The position numbers and the translations under genes are program-made. Below are positions 1 through 5,681 of a DNA stretch of 16,561 bases, piece by piece. This DNA is from JABWCQ01 sp964587105 (GTDB taxonomy: Bacteria > Electryoneota > RPQS01), in contig CAZPKG010000030.1 of the NCBI GenBank assembly GCA_964587105.1, positions 1 through 16,561 on the forward strand, read 5' to 3'. Below the pieces are notes generated by a model. The model did no database searches, was not told the origin of the DNA, and saw only the letters and a program-made list of their open reading frames with translations. The stretch's first letter is position 1; each line of letters starts with the position of its first letter.

Positions 1-602
1 ATGTGAATAATGGTTGGGCAGTAGGGGCGGGGGGGACGATCATACGAACGACGAACGGCGGTGAAACTTGGACACCACAGAATAGTGGGGTCACAGGCGA
101 ACTCCGAAGTGTTGCATTCACGGACGTGAACAATGGTTGGGTTATAGGATCTAATGTACCTATTCTACGCACGACGGATGGTGGCGAATCATGGAACGAG
201 CAATACGCTGGTGCGGCCTATGGTCTCTATGGAGTGGCGTTCACTGATGTAAATAACGGTTGGGCAGTGGGGTACCGTGGGGTAATAATACATTATAGTG
301 GTTCGGATTTCACGGACGCAGGGGAGGTGGATATTCCGACTGAATTCGAGCTAATGCAGAACTATCCCAATCCATTCAACCCTTCGACAGCAATACGTTA
401 CAGTGTCCCGCGCGAGGTTCGGGTCTCAATGGACGTGTACGATCTGCTTGGGCGAAAAGTCGGAAATCTCTTGTCGGGAACCGTGCAACCGGGCACGCAT
501 TCGACAGTTTGGAATTGTCCAACATGTTCATCAGGTATGTACTTTGTAACACTGAGCACTGATGAACACTCAATCACGCGAAAAATGATGTTGATGAAAT
601 AG
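1..602 (+). CDS. Secreted/surface protein with YCF48-like repeats and type IX secretion tail (5' truncated)
   Basis: The reading frame is open from the window edge, so the N-terminus and signal peptide lie upstream. The visible part has three copies of a 41-residue (123-nt) repeat, each centred on NNGW.(V/I)G followed by RTT(N/D)GGE(T/S)W; the third copy is shorter. This pattern is typical of YCF48/BNR-like beta-propeller repeats. From about residue 112 of the visible part the protein switches to a type A T9SS C-terminal sorting domain: QNYPNPFNPSTAIRYSV, then VYDLLGRKV, then GMYFVTL, ending in KMMLMK. Known members of this tail family are exported by the Sec system and then across the outer membrane by the Por/type IX machinery, with the tail cleaved. 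It is therefore inferred to be a cell-surface or released protein. The ligand is unknown. It shares strand with the dehydrogenase gene 95 nt downstream, but no functional link is evident. Confidence 0.85.
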   Translation, partial: VNNGWAVGAGGTIIRTTNGGETWTPQNSGVTGELRSVAFTDVNNGWVIGSNVPILRTTDGGESWNEQYAGAAYGLYGVAFTDVNNGWAVGYRGVIIHYSGSDFTDAGEVDIPTEFELMQNYPNPFNPSTAIRYSVPREVRVSMDVYDLLGRKVGNLLSGTVQPGTHSTVWNCPTCSSGMYFVTLSTDEHSITRKMMLMK

Positions 603-697
603 TGCCGCAACATGAAATAGGTTGTACTTGATGCAAAGAACCAATCATAGACAATCAAAATTGCTAATAAGAATTATTTTCAAATAGGAGCAATCCA

Positions 698-1681
698 ATG
701 CCCGTAATGACAATGGTGCAGGCGCTGACCAACGCGCTGGACGTGAAACTGGCTGACGACCCGTCCGTACTTTGCTTCGGCGAAGATGTCGGTGTTGAAG
801 GCGGTGTCTTTCGCGTGACGGAACATTTGCAAAAAAAGCACGGCGTCAAGCGCGTGTTTGACACACCGCTCGCCGAATCGTCCATCATAGGCGCGTGCAT
901 TGGCATGTCCGTGATGGGCTTGCGTCCCGTCGCCGAAATGCAGTTCGACGGCTTCGTCTATCCCGCGATGAATCAAATCATCACGCATATTTCGCGCTAC
1001 CGCTACCGCACACGCGGTCAGCGCCACGTGCCCGCCGTGATTCGTTTTCCATACGGCGGCGGCGTGAAGGCGCTCGAAATGCACAGCGAAGCGATGGAAG
1101 CGATGTACGCGCACATTCCCGGCCTCAAAGTCGTAATTCCTTCGACGCCGTATGACGCGAAAGGCTTGATGATCTCCGCGATTGAAGACAACGATCCGGT
1201 GATTTTTCAAGAGCCGAAGCGGCTTTATCGCGCGATGAAGCAGGAAGTGCCGGATGGACTCTATCGCATTCCCATCGGCAAAGCCAAAGTCGAGAAAGAG
1301 GGCCGCGACATGACGGTCATCTCCTACGGCGCGATGATGCATGTCTGCCGCAAGTCACTCGAGTATCTTGAGAAGGATCATCTCAACATCGAGTTGATTG
1401 ATCTGCGCTCAATCTACCCGCTCGATTGGGACACGATTACTACGTCCGTTAAGAAGACCGGCCGTTTGCTCGTCGTGCAGGAAGGTCCGAAGAGTTTCGG
1501 CGTCGCGGCGGAGCTAATCGCCATGGTCAATGAAAAATGTTTTGAGTATCTTGAGGCTCCGCCGATGCGTCTTTGCGGCAACGACACGATTCCGCCGCTC
1601 CCGCGCTCGGAAGATCTCTATTGCCCGACTCCCGAGCGCGTGCACTACTATTGCCGTAAGCTCGCGGATTATCAGGTGTAA
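698..1681 (+). CDS. 2-oxoacid dehydrogenase E1 component, beta subunit (pyruvate or branched-chain type)
   Basis: Thiamine-diphosphate-dependent E1 beta subunit (327 aa, the usual family length) of a pyruvate/branched-chain 2-oxoacid dehydrogenase complex, which decarboxylates a 2-oxoacid and passes the acyl group to lipoyl E2 in the cytoplasm. Visible family landmarks are GEDVG (28-32), TPLAESSIIG (56-65) with the conserved cofactor-activating Glu60, QFDGFVYPAMNQI (82-94), PYGGGV (118-123) followed by conserved His129, PGLKVVIPSTPYDAKGL in the middle, and a transketolase C-terminal domain with SYGAM and EGPKSFG. The ATG at 698 follows AGGAG at 686-690 with ideal spacing. No E1 alpha gene lies immediately upstream; a surface-protein gene does. 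E2 starts 1.9 kb downstream after three unrelated genes. Substrate (pyruvate, branched-chain or other 2-oxoacid) cannot be decided: the PSTPYDAKGL block is PDH-like, while QEPKRLYR is closer to branched-chain enzymes. Confidence 0.93.
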   Translation: MPVMTMVQALTNALDVKLADDPSVLCFGEDVGVEGGVFRVTEHLQKKHGVKRVFDTPLAESSIIGACIGMSVMGLRPVAEMQFDGFVYPAMNQIITHISRYRYRTRGQRHVPAVIRFPYGGGVKALEMHSEAMEAMYAHIPGLKVVIPSTPYDAKGLMISAIEDNDPVIFQEPKRLYRAMKQEVPDGLYRIPIGKAKVEKEGRDMTVISYGAMMHVCRKSLEYLEKDHLNIELIDLRSIYPLDWDTITTSVKKTGRLLVVQEGPKSFGVAAELIAMVNEKCFEYLEAPPMRLCGNDTIPPLPRSEDLYCPTPERVHYYCRKLADYQV

Positions 1682-1710
1682 AAGTACATATTGCCGAAAA
1701 TACGACTTGT

Positions 1711-1751
1711 CAGTCGGGTGGGTCCCCTAATGACAGTCGGGCAGGTTGCCC
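1711..1751 (+). repeat. Imperfect tandem pair of short GC-rich hairpin units
   Basis: Two related units begin with CAGTCGGG, at 1711 and 1734 (period 23 nt). The second contains a perfect hairpin, GGGCA (1739-1743), loop GGT, TGCCC (1747-1751). The first, GGGTGGGTCCC, is a degenerate version with only a GGG/CCC stem. They fill the 88-nt gap between the E1 beta stop and the radical SAM start. They could be a weak processing or attenuation site or the remnant of an interspersed palindromic repeat. There is no T tract, so a factor-independent terminator is unlikely. Confidence 0.4.
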
Positions 1752-1769
1752 GGAAAGCGAGACGGTGTC

Positions 1770-2963
1770 ATGGAAGCTTTGCCGGTATTGCAGTCAGCAA
1801 CGATTTCGGATGAACAGCTTCGCAATTGGCCGCTCAGCCATTTGCGAGAAATTTTGATCGAGATGGGAAAGCAGTGCAATGTGCGCTGCACAATGTGTTA
1901 TCAGACGGATTTCAGTCCGGCCACACGGACTGCGGAAATCATCTGGAAGGAACGGCTGCTTCCCGCCTTTGAGACTGCGGAGCGGTTGCTTATTTCCGGT
2001 GGTGAACCGACAATTCTACCGGGAGCCAAAGAGCTTCTGAAAACGGTAACGACAAACTACACACATTTGCAACTGCACACGGTTACGAATGGTGTGCAGT
2101 TCAAAGGGATTTGGGAGGATGCCTTTTTGGCACAAGGCGGCAGCGTGAATGTAAGTATCAACGCCGTCAATCCTGATCTCTATTCCAAAGTCGTGCAGTT
2201 TGGCAGGTACAATGACGTCGTCGAGAATATTGAGAGACTTGTCGCGCGACGGAACGAAGTCGGTTCAAAGTTGAAAATTCGAATCAGCACAGTCATTCTC
2301 GATGAAACGATTCATGAGATGGCAGACTTTATTCAGTGGGCCGCCGACCACGGACTTGACGAGGCGCTGCTTTACACCGATTATCTGCGCGGCATTCGCC
2401 AACACACACCAAGTGAAGTGCGCGATCTTCTTGCGAAAGCCTATGAAGCGACCGATCGGAATCCGCAAGTACGGGTGATTTTACTTGAAGATTTCGACCG
2501 TGTGTTTGCCGCGAAGCATGGCATGAGGCCGGTGCGCGAACGCCCCGAATTAGAGCGTGCGGCCAGACCATGCAATATGGGTTTTGATAGCATTGCGATT
2601 AATCCGGATGGGACCACGCATCCGTGCTGCAAGTCGTGGTACAGCTACGGGAATCTGATTGAATCCGATCTGTTGTCCGTGTGGAACAGCGACGCGGCCT
2701 ATCGATTCAGAAAGCGAATGCTGAACATGGATTTTCGCGATTGTGAAGTGGCCTGCGATTTGAACGCAAGGCCCATCAGCAAGAAAGTCGCAGACGCGCG
2801 AAAGGCTTACGCTGTCATCAAGCGCGACCCGCACAGCGCCATCAAGAAAGGTATGCGCAGACTCGGCCTAAGCAGTGCACAAATCGATCTGCCCGAAGAG
2901 ATGAAACCGAAAGCGCTGGTGCAACTAAACACGGCGAAGAAATCCGATGAAATTTCGGTGTAA
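1770..2963 (+). CDS. Radical SAM protein with SPASM-like C-terminal cluster domain
   Basis: Radical SAM enzyme of 397 aa. The CxxxCxxC motif that binds the [4Fe-4S]/SAM cluster is CNVRCTMC (Cys36, Cys40, Cys43), followed by the SAM-contacting ISGGEPT (75-81) and a TIM-barrel pattern including HTVTNG and SVNVSINAV. The C-terminal part has further cysteines (268, 286, 287, 325, 329) around INPDGTTHPCC and a VWNS...FR segment, the usual look of a SPASM/Twitch auxiliary cluster domain. Such proteins modify peptides, proteins or cofactors; this substrate is unknown. An in-frame TTG at 1746 would add 8 residues, but the ATG at 1770 is preferred because GGAAAG lies upstream and the upstream residues do not resemble the family. 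The stop is only 14 nt before the AbrB-like antitoxin gene, so the two are probably cotranscribed. It sits between E1 beta and E2 without known metabolic connection. Confidence 0.85.
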   Translation: MEALPVLQSATISDEQLRNWPLSHLREILIEMGKQCNVRCTMCYQTDFSPATRTAEIIWKERLLPAFETAERLLISGGEPTILPGAKELLKTVTTNYTHLQLHTVTNGVQFKGIWEDAFLAQGGSVNVSINAVNPDLYSKVVQFGRYNDVVENIERLVARRNEVGSKLKIRISTVILDETIHEMADFIQWAADHGLDEALLYTDYLRGIRQHTPSEVRDLLAKAYEATDRNPQVRVILLEDFDRVFAAKHGMRPVRERPELERAARPCNMGFDSIAINPDGTTHPCCKSWYSYGNLIESDLLSVWNSDAAYRFRKRMLNMDFRDCEVACDLNARPISKKVADARKAYAVIKRDPHSAIKKGMRRLGLSSAQIDLPEEMKPKALVQLNTAKKSDEISV

Positions 2964-2977
2964 GTAAGGAGAAATAA

Positions 2978-3202
2978 ATGTCTGAAATACAGTTTCACAT
3001 CAATCCGAATGCTAAAGGCATTGAAGTTTCGCCCGAAGTTGCGGCAGCTCTCGGTATTCGAGACGGCGATTCACGTTTTGTCACGCAATCGCCGTTTGGC
3101 GTGATCATTACACAGCATGATGTTGAACGGGCGAAGACGCTTGAGTTGACCAAAGAATTCATGACGCGCTACAGCGATGCACTTGCGGAACTTGCGAAAT
3201 GA
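2978..3202 (+). CDS. AbrB/MazE-like antitoxin of a Doc system
   Basis: Small protein of 74 aa. The N-terminal ~47 residues have the swapped-hairpin AbrB/SpoVT/MazE pattern: a short strand, IEVSPEVAAALGIRDGD (15-31) and a second strand ending VIITQH. The C-terminal ~27 residues are predicted helical and acidic/basic mixed, ending DALAELAK, as expected for a toxin-neutralising tail. The start ATG has a strong AAGGAG at 2966-2971. The stop overlaps the doc start by 4 nt (ATGA), giving translational coupling in the usual antitoxin-first order. Family knowledge predicts that it binds Doc and, as AbrB-fold dimers do, represses its own promoter. Here the expected promoter region is the end of the radical SAM gene, so autoregulation may act on that gene as well. 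It was assigned mainly from fold pattern and context, since the sequence is short. Confidence 0.75.
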   Translation: MSEIQFHINPNAKGIEVSPEVAAALGIRDGDSRFVTQSPFGVIITQHDVERAKTLELTKEFMTRYSDALAELAK

Positions 3203-3579
3203 GTGAGCCGCGTTGGCTCACTGAAGGCGAGGTCATGGACATCCACCAAATGGTCGTGAACACGTTTGGCGGATCACTTGGTGTGCGCGAACAAGGTTTG
3301 TTGCTATCTGCGCTCGACCGTCCGCAGAATCAATTTGCATATGGTGTGAAGGATTTGCATTTGTTAGCAGCGTATTATGCGCACGGCATCGGACGCAATC
3401 ATCCGTTCATTGACGGTAACAAGCGGGTTGCACTTACTGCTGCCGGCGTATTCTTGGCCAAACATGGTATAATTCTCCGAGCGACAAATTCTGAAGCAAG
3501 CAAAATGACGATTTACCTCGTGCAAGACAAATGCACCGTCGAGACCTTCGCAGCTTGGCTGCGCGATAATTCTAAATAA
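3199..3579 (+). CDS. doc: Death-on-curing (Doc) family toxin, Fic fold
   Basis: 126-aa protein, the same length as phage P1 Doc, with the full Doc/Fic active-site motif HPFIDGNKRVAL at 68-79. His68, Asp72 and Lys75 match the P1 Doc layout (H66, D70, K73). Upstream are further family features: LTEGEVMDIHQ near the start, and LLLSALDRPQNQFAYG around 34-49. Known Doc toxins phosphorylate elongation factor Tu and stop translation; their shortened GNKR loop makes them kinases rather than AMP transferases. The motif here is intact, so an active toxin is plausible. The start ATG overlaps the antitoxin stop by 4 nt. An exact inverted repeat (3202-3222) sits directly after the start codon and may limit translation of the toxin. 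The E2 gene starts 30 nt after the stop. Confidence 0.92.
   Translation: MSEPRWLTEGEVMDIHQMVVNTFGGSLGVREQGLLLSALDRPQNQFAYGVKDLHLLAAYYAHGIGRNHPFIDGNKRVALTAAGVFLAKHGIILRATNSEASKMTIYLVQDKCTVETFAAWLRDNSK
3202..3222 (+). promoter_or_regulatory. Perfect 8-bp inverted repeat at the start of doc
   Basis: AGTGAGCC (3202-3209) and GGCTCACT (3215-3222) are exact reverse complements separated by GCGTT. The repeat begins one base after the doc start codon (3199-3201) and lies in codons 2 to 8. In RNA it would form a stable hairpin at the point where ribosomes finishing the antitoxin reinitiate on doc. A role in keeping toxin translation low, or as a protein-binding operator, is inference. Confidence 0.45.
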
Positions 3580-3609
3580 CAAAACTGAACATAGAGCAGG
3601 AATTCTCAC

Positions 3610-4998
3610 ATGGCCTTTAATTTTCTCTTCCCGGATATCGGGGAAGGCATTCACGAAGGAAAAATTCTCGAGTGGTATCACAAGCCCGGCGACATGGTCA
3701 AAGAGGGCGATCCGCTGCTGAAGGTCGAGACCGATAAAGTTGTGACCGACATTCCCGTGCCGCAAACCGGCAAGCTTGCGCAAACCAACGGCAAGGTGGA
3801 TGAAATCGTGCACGTCGGTCAAGTCATTGCGGTGATCACGGGCAAGAATGAAGAGGTTTCCTTCACCACGCCGCCGCCGACGGAAGCCTATCACGAGAAC
3901 GACACGACGCGCCACGTTTCGCCGACGCTGGCCCACGAGAAGACCGCGTCCACCGATGAAGACGGCATGTACGGTGTTGTGGGGCAAATTCCGGTCGGCA
4001 ACGACATTCTGCCTTCCACGAACGAGGGCCGTCCTGAAGTTGTGCCCGCCGACGTGCGCACGACGGATAAAGTGATTGCTACTCCGGTCGCGCGCAAAAT
4101 GGCCGCCGACATGGGTGTTGACATCAACAAAGTGCGCGGCACGGGACCGAGCGGTCGCGTGATGAAGAGCGATATTGAAGCCGCAGCCGCGGGCGGAACG
4201 GCCACTGCCACGCCGGCGCAAGCGCGTCCGATGGTTGCGAACGGCGTGAGTGTTTCCGCACCGAAAGTTATTCCTGCCTCGATTCCGGGAGAATTTTCGG
4301 GCACTGTGGAAATTGAGGAGCTTACCCAACTGCGTAAGACGATTGCCAACCGCATGTCGCAGTCGAAATACACCGCGCCGCATGCCACGTCGCTCGATGA
4401 AGTGGAAGTCTCCAAGCTTGTCGCGCTGCGCAATCAGAAGAACAAGGAATTGGAAAAAGAGGGCGTCAAACTTTCCTATCTTCCGTTCATCATCAAGGCC
4501 GTCTGTGTCGCGCTGCGGAAGCACAAAAAGCTCAATGCCACGCTCGATCTTGAGCGCAACCGGGTTGTCTATAAGAAGTATTACAACATCGGTTTGGCTG
4601 TTGACACGCCGGACGGATTGGTCGTGCCCAATATCAAGAACGCCGATCAGAAAGGAATCTTACAGCTTGCGCGCGAAATCGAGGATCTCTCCAATCGTGC
4701 CCGCGAACGCAAATTGACGATTGACGAAATCCGCGACGGCACGTTCACGATTACGAACTATGGAAGTTTGAACGGCAACTTCGGTGTTCCCGTTATCAAC
4801 TATCCCGAAGTCGCGATTTTAGGTACGGGCCGCATCACGCAGAAGCCCGTCATCCTGAACGATCAAATCGTCAAAGGTTGGATTCAGCCGCTTAGTTTGT
4901 CGTTTGACCATAGAATCGTGGACGGGGGCGACAGCGCAAGATTCGTCAACGATTTGGTGACGATGTTAGCCGACCCGACCAACATGTTAATGCTGTAA
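3610..4998 (+). CDS. Dihydrolipoamide acyltransferase, E2 component of a 2-oxoacid dehydrogenase complex
   Basis: Complete E2 of 462 aa. A single lipoyl domain occupies residues 1-77, with lipoyl-lysine Lys43 in VETDKVVTDIPVP. A long linker rich in T, P and acidic residues follows (about 80-155). The peripheral subunit-binding domain is at about 157-192 (TPVARKMAADMGVDINKVRG, then GTGPSGRV). The catalytic acyltransferase domain runs from about 235 to the end, with FTITNYG and the active-site SFDHRIVDGGD (His434, Asp438). Known chemistry: transfer of the acyl group from lipoamide to CoA at the core of the complex. The ATG at 3610 has AGAGCAGG upstream. The partner E1 beta is 1.9 kb upstream, and a lipoate ligase-like gene 2.2 kb downstream could attach the lipoyl group to Lys43. 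The mntA start follows only 4 nt after its stop. The acyl specificity (acetyl or branched-chain) is unresolved. Confidence 0.94.
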   Translation: MAFNFLFPDIGEGIHEGKILEWYHKPGDMVKEGDPLLKVETDKVVTDIPVPQTGKLAQTNGKVDEIVHVGQVIAVITGKNEEVSFTTPPPTEAYHENDTTRHVSPTLAHEKTASTDEDGMYGVVGQIPVGNDILPSTNEGRPEVVPADVRTTDKVIATPVARKMAADMGVDINKVRGTGPSGRVMKSDIEAAAAGGTATATPAQARPMVANGVSVSAPKVIPASIPGEFSGTVEIEELTQLRKTIANRMSQSKYTAPHATSLDEVEVSKLVALRNQKNKELEKEGVKLSYLPFIIKAVCVALRKHKKLNATLDLERNRVVYKKYYNIGLAVDTPDGLVVPNIKNADQKGILQLAREIEDLSNRARERKLTIDEIRDGTFTITNYGSLNGNFGVPVINYPEVAILGTGRITQKPVILNDQIVKGWIQPLSLSFDHRIVDGGDSARFVNDLVTMLADPTNMLML

Positions 4999-5002
4999 AA
5001 CC

Positions 5003-5320
5003 ATGAATAACGAACCACGCATTCCCATAGACAAAGAGAAGATCGCTGAGTTCTGTCAAAAGCACGGCATCATCGAGTTTGCGCTCTTCGGTTCTGTGTT
5101 GCGCGATGATTTTCGGCCCGACAGCGATGTGGATGTGCTCGTGAAGTTTGATCCGTCGCGCCGCTTCGGGCTGTTCGCGTTTTCCGGAATGGAATTAGAA
5201 CTTGAAGAGATTTTTGGTAGAGAAGTCGATTTGGTGGATAAGGTTGCTGTTGAACAAAGCAGGAACCCCTACAGACGAAAATCCATCCTGTCAAGTTACT
5301 CGGTGTTGTATGCCAACTGA
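5003..5320 (+). CDS. mntA: MntA-like nucleotidyltransferase antitoxin
   Basis: 105-aa minimal nucleotidyltransferase (DNA polymerase beta fold). The GSx10DxD signature is exact: Gly30-Ser31, then Asp42 and Asp44 in FGSVLRDDFRPDSDVDVLV. The C-terminal part, EVDLVDKVAVEQSRNPYRR and what follows, fits the family, so the gene is intact. In the characterised HepT-MntA system (type VII toxin-antitoxin) this protein AMPylates a tyrosine of the HEPN toxin and silences it. It starts 4 nt after the E2 stop with no recognisable Shine-Dalgarno sequence, so it probably depends on E2 transcription and translation. It overlaps hepT by 11 nt. The assignment rests on the motif plus the adjacent HEPN gene. Confidence 0.88.
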   Translation: MNNEPRIPIDKEKIAEFCQKHGIIEFALFGSVLRDDFRPDSDVDVLVKFDPSRRFGLFAFSGMELELEEIFGREVDLVDKVAVEQSRNPYRRKSILSSYSVLYAN

Positions 5321-5654
5321 AAAAGACAAGGGACGCATTTGGGACATTCTGGATTGTGCCAGAAAAGTTCGTGAGTACTTGGGCGGCATGACTTACCCCG
5401 AGTTTCTGGGTGACCCTCGAACACAGGATGCTGTCATTCGAAATGTGCAGAATATCGGCGAAGCGTCGTCAAAGATAAGTGACGACTTCAAGCAAAGCGT
5501 GCCCGAGGTGGACTGGAAGCGAGCGATAAACATGCGTCACATCCTTGTGCATGACTATGACAAGGTTCGCCTTGATATTGTATGGGAAGCGGCCAAACTT
5601 GACGTTCCGCATTTTGAAGCCGCGCTGAAACCGTGGCTGCCTGAAATAGAATAG
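5310..5654 (+). CDS. hepT: HepT-like HEPN ribonuclease toxin (DUF86)
   Basis: 114-aa all-helical HEPN protein. The RX4HXY motif is exact: RHILVHDY with Arg76, His81 and Tyr83. Arg and His form the RNase site, and Tyr is the residue AMPylated by MntA in the characterised system. Other family features are DAVIRNVQNIGEASSKI (40-56) and the VDWKRAINMRHI segment. The ATG at 5310 is preferred because it starts at the family-typical position and overlaps the mntA end by 11 nt; an upstream in-frame ATG at 5202 would lie deep inside mntA and adds nothing HEPN-like. HepT proteins cleave RNA, in at least one studied case the 3' end of tRNA. Toxic activity here is inferred from the intact motif. Gene order is antitoxin first. 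An inverted repeat and then a secreted-protein gene follow. Confidence 0.9.
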   Translation: MPTEKDKGRIWDILDCARKVREYLGGMTYPEFLGDPRTQDAVIRNVQNIGEASSKISDDFKQSVPEVDWKRAINMRHILVHDYDKVRLDIVWEAAKLDVPHFEAALKPWLPEIE

Positions 5655-5669
5655 AATTTATCTAAATTC
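5654..5669. repeat. 16-bp palindrome GAATTTA-TC-TAAATTC
   Basis: Two exact 7-nt arms around a central TC lie between the hepT stop (the final G of TAG is the first base) and the GGAGG ribosome-binding site of the next gene. The 2-nt centre makes it a better fit to a DNA-binding operator-like site than to an RNA hairpin. Being AT-rich and short, it may also be chance. Confidence 0.3.
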
Positions 5670-5681
5670 CGGAGGTGCGAC

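Noticed and set aside
3..379. 123-nt DNA repeat in the first gene considered as a tandem repeat or CRISPR-like array.
   Set aside because: The repetition is at protein level (41-residue YCF48-like units) with many synonymous differences, so it is a coding repeat.
603..697. Possible promoter before E1 beta (TTGTAC and CATAGA, 18-nt spacing).
   Set aside because: Both hexamers match poorly and nothing else supports it; the ribosome-binding site is real but the promoter is not convincing.
680..1342. Minus-strand open frame of 220 codons opposite E1 beta.
   Set aside because: Low-complexity, His/Arg/Val-rich antisense shadow of a confidently identified gene.
3364..4524. Long minus-strand open frame (386 codons) opposite doc and E2.
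   Set aside because: It is rich in Arg and His, matches no fold, and is the usual antisense shadow of GC-biased coding sequence; E2 and Doc on the plus strand are unmistakable.
5202..5309. Upstream in-frame ATG for hepT, giving a 150-aa product.
   Set aside because: The extra 36 residues are an alternative frame of mntA and do not resemble HEPN proteins; ATG 5310 gives the normal family length.
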